16,527 nt of DNA, taken from the NCBI GenBank assembly GCA_965370805.1, contig CBDUVZ010000062.1:1-16527 (forward strand), read 5' to 3'. Positions within the stretch are counted from its first letter, which is position 1. The number at the start of each line of letters is the position of its first letter. Positions 7,423-13,780 of this stretch are shown piece by piece. The notes beneath the pieces were generated by a model. It was given only the letters and a program-made list of their open reading frames with translations. It did no database searches and was not told the origin of the DNA. A program made the translations under genes and the position numbers. Source of the stretch: CBDUVZ01 sp965370805 (GTDB lineage: Bacteria; Hydrothermota; Tepidihabitantia; Tepidihabitantales; Tepidihabitantaceae).

Positions 7423-7608
7423 CCTGGATGAAGGCCCGAGAACCGACATAGGAACGAAAACCACGGATAAACACAGATCGGGAAATGTCGAATGCCGAAT
7501 GTTGATTTCCGATTTCCGAATTCGGCGTTTGAAATTCGTCGTTCGCAATTCGAGATTCGTCATTAATCTGTGTCCATCTGTGGTTCTATTCCGGTTCCTG
7601 GATGAAGG
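7423..7608. repeat. Intergenic inverted-repeat element A, flanked by a 12-bp direct repeat
   Basis: AACCACGGATAAACACAGAT (7459-7478) is inverted at 7565-7585 with about 17 of 20 matches. The arms extend outward to AGGAAC (7450-7455) and GGTTCCT (7593-7599). The interior is AT-richer than the surroundings and contains the palindrome CCGAATTCGG (7516-7525). The 12-mer CCTGGATGAAGG occurs at 7423-7434 and again at 7597-7608. No protein is encoded. The remainder of the 7383-7850 gap shows no gene. Confidence 0.75.
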
Positions 7609-7850
7609 ATGTTGGCCGATAGCGAACCGTGCTTCCCGGCCGCGGCGAAGCCGGATTCCGCTCAAACGGCTGCTCGGAGTACGGCGTCAGGTCCTGCCGG
7701 GCAACTTGACCGGTGTCGGCGAAACCGTATTCTCCTTGAGTGATGAGTCCGTGCCGGCCGTCCGGCGACTACTGCGCCCAGCTCGGCAGGGGCAGTGGAT
7801 ACCCGGGCACGGAAGAACTGATGCTGCTGAGGCGGCAAAAAGGAGTACAG

Positions 7851-9257
7851 ATGAGAAGATATCTCGGTGCCATCCTTACGGCGCTGCCGTGCGCGACCGG
7901 CGCGGGCGCGCAAGGCCATGACTGGCAGATTCAGACTGTGGACAGCACGGGCAATGTCGGCTGGTGGAACTCGATGGCCCTGGACTTCGACGGTTGTCCG
8001 CGCATCAGTTACTCGAGCTACAATGGGTTTGACCTGAAACACGCGCTCTGGACCGGGTCCGAATGGCTGATTGAGACGGTGGACAGCATCAGTGCGTCCG
8101 GCGGGTATACCGCGCTGGCCGTGGACCGTGCGGATCGGTCCCATGTCAGTTTCTACCAGTACTACTACAAGGACCTGAAATATGCCCGCCGGGATACCTC
8201 GGGCTGGTGGGTCGAGACGGTGGACAGTACGGATGACGTCGGCCGGTATACTTCGCTGGCCCTGGACTCCATGGGTCGGCCGTGCATCAGCTACACCGAC
8301 GAACCCAATGTTGACCTGAAATACGCGCGCTGGAACGGAGCCGCGTGGGAGTTCGAAGTCGCGGACAACACGGGCGGTCAGTTCACTTCGCTGGCGCTGG
8401 ATTCGCGCGACTGCCCGCACGTCTGCTACTACGACAGCATCAACTGCAACCTGAAATACGCGTACCGGGACAGCGCCGGGTGGCAGAACGAAGCGGTGGA
8501 CTACGTGGGCGACCTTGCGGATATCACCACCACCGATATCGTGCTCGACGACTCGGACCGGCCGCACGTCAGTTACTACCGCTACGCGGATTCGACCGGG
8601 CAGATGGTGGTTGACCTGAAATACGCGCACCGGGACAGTTCGGACTGGCAGGTCGAGTTTGTGGATACGACCGGCTCGCTCGGCAAGTATTCCTCGATTG
8701 TGCTGGACGATTCGGGCCGCCCGCGCATCAGCTTCCGCGACAGCTCGAACGATGACCTGAAGTACGCGGTCCGGAACGGGACCGAGTGGGAAATCGAGGT
8801 TGTCGACACCACGGGCGGCGGGCCGAACTCGCTGGTGCTGGACGACTCCGGCAGAGTGCATATCAGTTACTACATCAGCTCGGTAGACGACCTGAAGTAC
8901 GCGGTCGGGACTCCGCGCACCGGAATCCAGGAACGCCCGGGTCCGGCCCCACCGGACGTCCGGCCATTCGTCAGTCGTCATTCGACATTCGGCATTCTCG
9001 GGTGTCCCGGCCTGCTCTGCGGCTCGGCGCGCATCCGGTACACTGTTGTCCGTCCCGGCCGGGTCAGGCTCGGGGTCTACAACCCGGCAGGTCGGCTGGT
9101 GCGCATCCTTGTTGACGGACTACAACCCGCAGGGGAACACGTGACCCAATGGGACGGCCGGGGCGATTCCGGTTCCAGGCTTCCGGCCGGCGTGTACTTC
9201 GCCAGGTTGAGTTCGGACGACCGCGTCGAAACGAGGATGCTGCTCCTGGTCAGGTAA
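7851..9257 (+). CDS. Secreted seven-unit LKYA-repeat propeller with FlgD-like C-terminal domain
   Basis: Exported protein of 468 residues. ATG 7851 follows AAGGAG at 7841-7845 and begins a signal peptide ending in GAGAQ; an upstream ATG at 7740 has no such support. Residues ~22-360 hold seven units of ~48 residues with a common plan: W-x-x-E-x-V-D-S/T, then S-L-A/V-L-D-S/D-x-G-R-P-x-I-S-Y, then D-L-K-Y-A. Seven units suggest one closed seven-bladed propeller. After a linker, residues ~375-468 form a FlgD-Ig-like domain (VRLGVYNPAGRLVRIL, GEHVTQWDGR, LPAGVYFARL) ending in MLLLVR, the type used as a sorting or anchoring domain in T9SS-like systems. Part of the linker (SRHSTFGIL) is encoded by a simple ATTCGACATTCGGCATTC repeat. 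The ligand is unknown. Confidence 0.85.
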   Translation: MRRYLGAILTALPCATGAGAQGHDWQIQTVDSTGNVGWWNSMALDFDGCPRISYSSYNGFDLKHALWTGSEWLIETVDSISASGGYTALAVDRADRSHVSFYQYYYKDLKYARRDTSGWWVETVDSTDDVGRYTSLALDSMGRPCISYTDEPNVDLKYARWNGAAWEFEVADNTGGQFTSLALDSRDCPHVCYYDSINCNLKYAYRDSAGWQNEAVDYVGDLADITTTDIVLDDSDRPHVSYYRYADSTGQMVVDLKYAHRDSSDWQVEFVDTTGSLGKYSSIVLDDSGRPRISFRDSSNDDLKYAVRNGTEWEIEVVDTTGGGPNSLVLDDSGRVHISYYISSVDDLKYAVGTPRTGIQERPGPAPPDVRPFVSRHSTFGILGCPGLLCGSARIRYTVVRPGRVRLGVYNPAGRLVRILVDGLQPAGEHVTQWDGRGDSGSRLPAGVYFARLSSDDRVETRMLLLVR

Positions 9258-9354
9258 TCACCGGTGCGGATAGTCGATTTCAGGCCGGACAACGAAACCG
9301 CGGTCCGGCAGGCGGCCCGGCTCGTTCTTGTGACGGGTCTGCGGGCGGTGCGTA

Positions 9355-9390
9355 GGGAAGGATGCCGTCCGTCCCCTGCCTTTCTGTTTT
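9355..9390 (+). terminator. Possible terminator after the LKYA-repeat gene
   Basis: GGGAAGGA (9355-9362) pairs with TCCGTCCC (9368-9375) with one mismatch and a 5-nt loop. T-rich sequence (CCTTTCTGTTTT) follows. It lies about 100 nt past the stop at 9257. The rest of 9258-9508 shows only a TTGACA at 9404-9409 without a convincing -10. Confidence 0.4.
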
Positions 9391-9508
9391 CGTCAGCAAC
9401 CGGTTGACAAACGGTGCTTCTGCGGGTAGTTCTTATGGCAGTGTGTGAGTGCTACGTGTTCGCTTTCGCGGTCCGGGAGTCCGGGCCTTGTCAGTCAAAG
9501 GAATGACG

Positions 9509-10426
9509 ATGGATATCGAGGGCAAGCAACCGCCGGAGTTCGGGAGATCCCCGGGCTACCGGACCTACTTTCTCCCCGCGACCCGTGGGGACCTCAACGA
9601 GTTCCTGCACCAACTGCTTAGTACCGAATGGGACACGCCCGATTCTCCTCTTCGTCTGCGCGGGGACCTGGAGCTCGGCGAGGTCGCCGGGACGCAGTTC
9701 TACAATCAGACCCGTATCTTCCTGCGCCTGCTCGCCGAGGAAAGCAAGGGCACGCCGCTGACCGCAATCGGCAACCTGAAACTGGCGACCGTAGCGCGGA
9801 TGTGCGAGCGGATGGAGTGGCCGCGTCAGCGGGTCGAGTTCTTCAGGAACGTCGGAGCGAGGCGGATGACCGAAGAGGATGTTTTCCCGCTCCATCTCAT
9901 CCGCGTCGTCTGCGACTGCGGCCGGCTCATTCGCCGCCGGCACAACCGGCTGTTTGTGGTCAAACGGGCGCTCCGCCTGCTCGCGGACGACCGGGCCGGG
10001 CAGTTCTACCGGCACCTGTTCCTCGTTTTCTTCCGGGAGTTCAATCTCGACTACATGCCTGCCGGGCGGGAGGTGCCGCTGGTCCAGGAGTCGATGGCGG
10101 TCGTCCTCTGGCGGCTGTCCGTCGTGGCGAACGAATGGATACCCGCCGACCGCCTGCCCGACGAGCTTTTCCTCGAATCGGTCCGGCGCCAGGTCGTCAG
10201 GCCCTCCTCCTTCCCCGAGGAGGCAGACTGGGTGATTGCCTCCCACATCCTCAGGCCGCTCCAGTGGTTTGGTCTGCTTGAAGGCGATCCGCCGCTTGAT
10301 GACCGCCGGTTGCTGCGCGACCCGGTCCGCTACCGGAAGACGCCGCTCTTCGACCGGTTCATCAGCTTCGAGCCCCGGCCTTTTCGCCTGACGCCGGGCC
10401 CGGCTCCGAATCCTGACTGGGCTTGA
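9509..10426 (+). CDS. Hypothetical cytoplasmic protein
   Basis: Protein of 305 residues without signal peptide or membrane segment. ATG 9509 is preferred because AAGGA (9498-9502) ends 6 nt upstream; ATG 9503 is too close to it and an upstream start at 9449 has no ribosome binding site. The sequence is charged and mostly helical, with many Arg and Leu. A stretch with TPLTAIGNLKLATVARM, then LHLIRVVCDCGRLIRRRHNRLFVVKRA and YRHLFLVFFREFNLDYM loosely recalls the C-terminal helical region of pRiA4b ORF-3-type and related hypothetical proteins. The succession of helix-turn segments would fit winged-helix-like folds. I cannot confirm either from sequence by eye. It stands alone between a secreted propeller and a hydrolase. 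The gene is real; the function is unknown. Confidence 0.75.
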   Translation: MDIEGKQPPEFGRSPGYRTYFLPATRGDLNEFLHQLLSTEWDTPDSPLRLRGDLELGEVAGTQFYNQTRIFLRLLAEESKGTPLTAIGNLKLATVARMCERMEWPRQRVEFFRNVGARRMTEEDVFPLHLIRVVCDCGRLIRRRHNRLFVVKRALRLLADDRAGQFYRHLFLVFFREFNLDYMPAGREVPLVQESMAVVLWRLSVVANEWIPADRLPDELFLESVRRQVVRPSSFPEEADWVIASHILRPLQWFGLLEGDPPLDDRRLLRDPVRYRKTPLFDRFISFEPRPFRLTPGPAPNPDWA

Positions 10427-10473
10427 TTCCGTCCTGTCCTGCCGTAGAGTCCTGAGATGCAAAAGGAGAAAAG

Positions 10474-11916
10474 ATGAATGCGAAAAGTATGACAGTGATT
10501 GCCGGCCTGATGGTTTTCCTGTTCCTCGGCTGCCCGGGGGCCGCGAACTCGAATGAAGAGAGTATCACCGGCAACTGGCAGGGAACCCTGTCCGTTTCCG
10601 GGACCGAACTGCGGATTGTGTTCAAGATTGCGAAGGGCGAGGACGGTTCGCTCTCCGCGACGATGGACAGCCCGGACCAGGGCGCAAAAGACATCCCGGT
10701 TGATGAGGTGGTATTCAAGGACCGGGCGCTGCAGTTAGGGTTGAAAGCCATGAACGGCGGGTACAACGGCAGCCTCAAGGAGGACGGGTCGATTGACGGG
10801 CAGTGGACCCAGGGAGGTCAGTCTTTCCCGCTCCGGCTCGAACGGACCGACAAACCGGCAGAAGTGCGGCGTCCGCAGGAGCCGAAGAAGCCGTACCCGT
10901 ATGCGGAAGAGGACGTCCAGTTCGACAATGTCGGGGCGATGCTGACCCTGGCCGGGACCCTTACCATGCCGAAGTCCGGGGCTCCGCATCCCGCGGTTGT
11001 GCTCATCTCCGGGTCCGGGCCGCAGGACCGGAACGAAGAAGTGTTCGGGCACAAGCCTTTCCTGGTGCTGGCCGACTACCTGACCCGGCGCGGCATCGCG
11101 GTGCTGCGGTTTGACGACCGGGGTGTGGGCCAGTCAGGCGGGGACCGTGAAGTCGCGACGAGCGAGGATTTCTCCACCGATGTCATTGCTGCGGTCGAGT
11201 TTCTGAAGACCCGGGATGAGATCGACTGGGAGCGCATCGGCCTTATCGGACACAGCGAAGGTGGAATCATCGCGCCGATGGTCGCCGCGCGGTATCCGGG
11301 CATCGCTTTCATCGTGATGATGGCGGGCAGCGGGGTGACGGGTGAGGAGATACTCTACCAACAGGCGGAACTCTTAATGCGGGCCGGAGGTGATGACGAG
11401 GAAGTGATTGCCGGGAACCGGGTGATTCAGGAAGCGGTCTTCGCGGTCGTGAAGTCGAGCGTGTCGGAGGAAGAGTTGCCGGCCGTTGTGAAGGTGGCGA
11501 TGGCGGACGCGCTGAACCGGCTGAGCGGCAAGGCGAAGGAACTGCTCAGCGCGAGGTTGACCGATGAGGTGATTGAACAGCAGGCAGCCGCGGTGACATC
11601 GACGTGGTTCCGGTTCTTCGTTCTCCATGACCCGGTGCCGACACTGACAAAGGTCGCGGTGCCGGTGCTGGCAATCAACGGCGAGAAGGACCTGCAGGTG
11701 CCGGCAGAAGCGAACCTGGCCGCAATCGAAGCGGCGCTCGCGGCTGGCGCCAACCCGGATTACACCGTGAAAGAGCTGCCGGGCCTGAACCACCTGTTCC
11801 AGACCGCTGGGACCGGCTCGGCGGCGGACTACGCGCAGATTGAGGAAACAATAGCCCCGGCCGCGCTGAAGCTGGTCGGGGACTGGATTGCCGAGCGGGT
11901 CAGGCGGTCGGAGTGA
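10474..11916 (+). CDS. Alpha/beta-hydrolase lipoprotein (S33/EstD-like esterase)
   Basis: Predicted lipid-anchored serine hydrolase of 480 residues. AAGGAG just upstream supports ATG 10474. Residues 1-20 form a lipoprotein signal (MVFLFLGC, Cys20). Residues ~31-124 are an N-terminal beta domain (ITGNWQGTLSV, GSIDGQW) like that of Thermotoga EstD-type enzymes. The alpha/beta-hydrolase core runs from ~150: oxyanion region LISGSGPQDRN (178-187), FDDRGVGQSGG (213-223), nucleophile elbow G-H-S-E-G-G with Ser261, acid Asp406 in NGEKDLQVP, and His440 in LPGLNHLF. A helical lid (~290-380) separates strands. The full Ser-Asp-His triad suggests an active carboxylesterase or small-peptide/acyl hydrolase; the substrate cannot be told. 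It starts 47 nt after the preceding gene. Confidence 0.9.
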   Translation: MNAKSMTVIAGLMVFLFLGCPGAANSNEESITGNWQGTLSVSGTELRIVFKIAKGEDGSLSATMDSPDQGAKDIPVDEVVFKDRALQLGLKAMNGGYNGSLKEDGSIDGQWTQGGQSFPLRLERTDKPAEVRRPQEPKKPYPYAEEDVQFDNVGAMLTLAGTLTMPKSGAPHPAVVLISGSGPQDRNEEVFGHKPFLVLADYLTRRGIAVLRFDDRGVGQSGGDREVATSEDFSTDVIAAVEFLKTRDEIDWERIGLIGHSEGGIIAPMVAARYPGIAFIVMMAGSGVTGEEILYQQAELLMRAGGDDEEVIAGNRVIQEAVFAVVKSSVSEEELPAVVKVAMADALNRLSGKAKELLSARLTDEVIEQQAAAVTSTWFRFFVLHDPVPTLTKVAVPVLAINGEKDLQVPAEANLAAIEAALAAGANPDYTVKELPGLNHLFQTAGTGSAADYAQIEETIAPAALKLVGDWIAERVRRSE

Positions 11917-11922
11917 AACAGC

Positions 11923-12096
11923 CAGGAACCGGAATGGAACCACAAAGACACGAAGACACAGAGGCGAGAAGCCGGGAGCCACGAGGCTATGCGTTGCCTC
12001 CTCGGTCGAGGCGAGGCCGCGTCTGTTGGGTGACAGTACTCCTCGGCTTCTGGTCCGCCACTTGGTGCTCTTGGTGTCTTGGTGTTAAGATTCCTG
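11923..12096. repeat. Intergenic inverted-repeat element B
   Basis: Its left end reads CAGGAACCGGAATGGAACCA followed by CAAAGACACGAAGACACAGAG. Its right end (12061-12096) is the inverse type, CTTGGTGCTCTTGGTGTCTT, finishing in ATTCCTG. The left end matches the reverse complement of the right end of element A at 22 of 23 positions. An inner pair, GAGAAGCCGG and CGGCTTCT, adds further dyad symmetry. No gene is encoded. Confidence 0.7.
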
Positions 12097-12112
12097 TGTC
12101 GGTTTTCGGGGC

Positions 12113-12182
12113 ATGATGCGCCTGACTGTACTCGCGATTGCCCTGCTGCTGGCGATGACCGCGTGTGACCCCGTTGACCCTA
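12113..12182 (+). other. Detached lipoprotein signal peptide of the PD40 protein
   Basis: From ATG 12113 (or ATG 12116) the frame encodes a lipoprotein signal, LTVLAIALLLAMTAC-DPVDP. The coding sense then continues one frame over as YALWKQQPNERIVFTAR, joining directly to the propeller frame. A single missing base near 12178-12181 (in GACCCTACG) explains the break. The upstream Shine-Dalgarno (CGGGG) is weak. Confidence 0.75.
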
Positions 12183-12216
12183 CGCGCTCTGGAAGCAGCA
12201 GCCGAATGAGCGGATT

Positions 12217-13131
12217 GTGTTCACAGCCCGGACCAACGCACCCGAGGGTGAACTCTACCTGCTCGACAAGGAAGGCGTTGTGAGCCAACTCACCGTCAAC
12301 AACCGGCACGAGACGAACCCGGCTTTGTCCCCGGATGGGAAGAAGGTGGTCTTCACGGCCGGGGATGAGAACGTCATGTCCGGCTGGGAGATATACGTGC
12401 TCGACATCGCGTCCGGGGTCGAAACGCGGCTTACAACCAACGACGTCATCGACGCGCACCCGGACTGGAGTCCGTCCGGACTCAGGCTCTGTTTCTCGTC
12501 GTGGCGGGACGCGGGCGGCAATCCAACCGCGGCCGCCGACATCTACGTCATGAATGCCGACGGTTCGGAGCAGACCGCGCTGTCGCCCACGCCGTGGGAG
12601 GATAACGACCCGGAATGGTCGCCCGACGGCGCAAGGATTGCGTTCAAGTCCACCCGCAATTCCGGACAACCCGCCCGCGAAGAGATATTCGTCATGGATA
12701 CGCTCGGCAACGGCATCGTGCGCCTCACCACGACCAGCGGCTGGGAGTCGGACCACGACCCGAGCTGGAGTCCGGATTCGAAGTCAATCGTCTGCAACCG
12801 GTACCAGGGCTCACGGCCGTGGACCGACGGGGCGAACCTCGACACCATGCGGGTCTGCTGGCAGGAACTGACTCCCTGGAATGTCTGCCTGGTCGATGCG
12901 GCGAGCGGCGCCACCGAACAACTCACCGCGGCCGTGTATTCCATGGGCCTGCCGACCTGGGTCGCGGACGGCTCCGGAGTCCTGTACCTTGGATTGGACT
13001 TCATCATCTTGGGCGACTCGCTCATCGGCGCCGACCACCGGCTCGTCCTCATCGCCCCGGACGGCTCGAATCCGCAGCAACTCATTCCGGACGACACCCA
13101 CACCCCGACACTGGAGTTCTACGACTGGTAG
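12217..13131 (+). CDS. TolB/PD40-type six-bladed-propeller lipoprotein (mature part)
   Basis: The mature part of a periplasmic or surface WD40-like protein, read from GTG 12217 (304 residues). The real start is most likely ATG 12113, which supplies a lipoprotein signal in another frame. PD40 (TolB-like) motifs recur: NPALSPDGKKVVFTA (~34), HPDWSPSGLRLCFSS (~81), DPEWSPDGARIAFKS, DPSWSPDSKSIVCNR and LPTWVADGSGVLYLG. Each is followed by an E-I-Y/F-V-x-D-type strand and an x-L-T-T turn. TolB-like propellers bind partner proteins or peptides at the cell envelope; no enzyme motif is present. The stop codon lies 1 nt before the next ATG, so the two genes are translationally linked. As it stands, the GTG product would lack export information. 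Confidence 0.8.
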   Translation: MFTARTNAPEGELYLLDKEGVVSQLTVNNRHETNPALSPDGKKVVFTAGDENVMSGWEIYVLDIASGVETRLTTNDVIDAHPDWSPSGLRLCFSSWRDAGGNPTAAADIYVMNADGSEQTALSPTPWEDNDPEWSPDGARIAFKSTRNSGQPAREEIFVMDTLGNGIVRLTTTSGWESDHDPSWSPDSKSIVCNRYQGSRPWTDGANLDTMRVCWQELTPWNVCLVDAASGATEQLTAAVYSMGLPTWVADGSGVLYLGLDFIILGDSLIGADHRLVLIAPDGSNPQQLIPDDTHTPTLEFYDW

Positions 13132-13132
13132 C

Positions 13133-13656
13133 ATGAGCCGGAACCGGTTGAAGATGAGACTGATGCTTGAGCGTCAGGAGCCGGCCGGGACGTGGGACTG
13201 CCGCAGTGTTACCGAAGCCGATATTCCGGCCCTGGGCCGACTGATGCTCGACGCTTATCGCGGCACGGTCGATTACGAGGGCGAGACAATCGAAGACGCG
13301 GTCAAGGAGGTTGCGAAGACCCTGCGGGGCGGATACGGCCGGTTCCTGCCCGACTGCTCGCTTGCAATCGAGACGAACGGCGTGATGAGCTCCGCGTGCC
13401 TTATTACCCTGATTGGCGCTGCCGGGGACACGATCCCAATGCCGGGGACGGGATTGGGTCATGTCCCCATCCGTTCCTGGCGTTCTCGATGACCGAGCCG
13501 GAGTCGCAAAGCAAAGGCATGACGACGTTCCTGCTCAAGACCGCAATCAACGTCCTGCTCGATAACGGGCACCACGACCTGGCGCTGGTCGTTACCGAAG
13601 CGAACGAACCTGCGGTCCGGCTGTACCGGAAACTGGGATTCAAACCGGCGGACTGA
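13133..13656 (+). pseudogene. GNAT acetyltransferase gene split by palindromic repeat copy 3
   Basis: The frame from ATG 13133 encodes the N-terminal half of a GNAT N-acetyltransferase (CRSVTEADIPALGRLMLDAY, IEDAVKEVAKTLRGG, CSLAIETNGVMSSACLITL). It then runs into the reversed palindrome and ends at 13492. The C-terminal half continues in another frame: PFLAFSMTEPESQSKGM, with the acetyl-CoA loop Q-S-K-G-M-T, LLKTAINVLLDNG, and the terminal NEPAVRLYRKLGFKP motif ending at 13656. The join falls between two central strands of the fold, so the first product (119 residues) lacks the acetyl-CoA site and should be inactive. ATG 13133 is 1 nt past the PD40 stop, indicating coupling. Substrate unknown. 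A downstream restart at the ATG in FSMTEP would lack the N-terminal fold. Confidence 0.85.
13420..13470 (-). repeat. Gene-invading palindromic repeat, copy 3 (reversed)
   Basis: The core 13424-13468 is the reverse complement of the copies at 2020 and 2785, with one change in the core (the loop reads TCCC instead of TCCT on the matching strand) and one just outside it. It lies in the middle of the GNAT acetyltransferase gene. The host-gene frame adds the peptide GDTIPMPGTGLGHVP before a stop further on. Confidence 0.9.
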
Positions 13657-13666
13657 CCGGTTCCGC

Positions 13667-13694
13667 TTGACATGGCCGAAGGACCGGATACAAA
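13667..13694 (+). promoter_or_regulatory. Candidate promoter for the cysteine-rich membrane protein
   Basis: A perfect TTGACA (13667-13672) and TACAAA (13689-13694) are separated by 16 nt. The predicted leader of about 80 nt contains the short palindrome CCGGGGAATCCCCGG (13743-13757), a possible operator or hairpin. Confidence 0.5.
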
Positions 13695-13742
13695 TAGGGC
13701 TGTGGCCGAAACGCCACCCGGAGCGTAGACAGAGAAGACATT

Positions 13743-13757
13743 CCGGGGAATCCCCGG
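13743..13757. promoter_or_regulatory. Palindrome in the leader of the membrane-protein gene
   Basis: CCGGGGA and TCCCCGG flank a single central A, giving a perfect 7-bp dyad. It lies 23 nt upstream of the GTG start, between the candidate promoter and the ribosome binding site. It could be a regulator site; the spacer is too short for an RNA hairpin with all pairs formed. Confidence 0.35.
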
Positions 13758-13780
13758 GAGCAGTTCAACGGAGGTGAAGA

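Noticed and set aside
7459..7585. Element A as a CRISPR or tRNA-like structure
   Set aside because: There is only one inverted pair, with no regularly spaced direct repeats and no cloverleaf or T-loop sequence.
7662..8981. 439-codon minus-strand open frame opposite the LKYA-repeat gene
   Set aside because: Its repeats simply reflect the + strand repeats. The + strand has a signal peptide, Shine-Dalgarno and a recognised C-terminal domain.
9131..9165. Possible fourth copy of the palindrome (GGGGAACACGTGACCCAAT)
   Set aside because: It shares only about nine consecutive bases with the element and has no matching second arm. It encodes the conserved GEHVTQWDGR motif of the FlgD-like domain, so the likeness is by chance.
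9404..9432. TTGACA upstream of the 9509 gene as a promoter
   Set aside because: No acceptable -10 is found at 15-19 nt; the best is TAGTTC. Not called.
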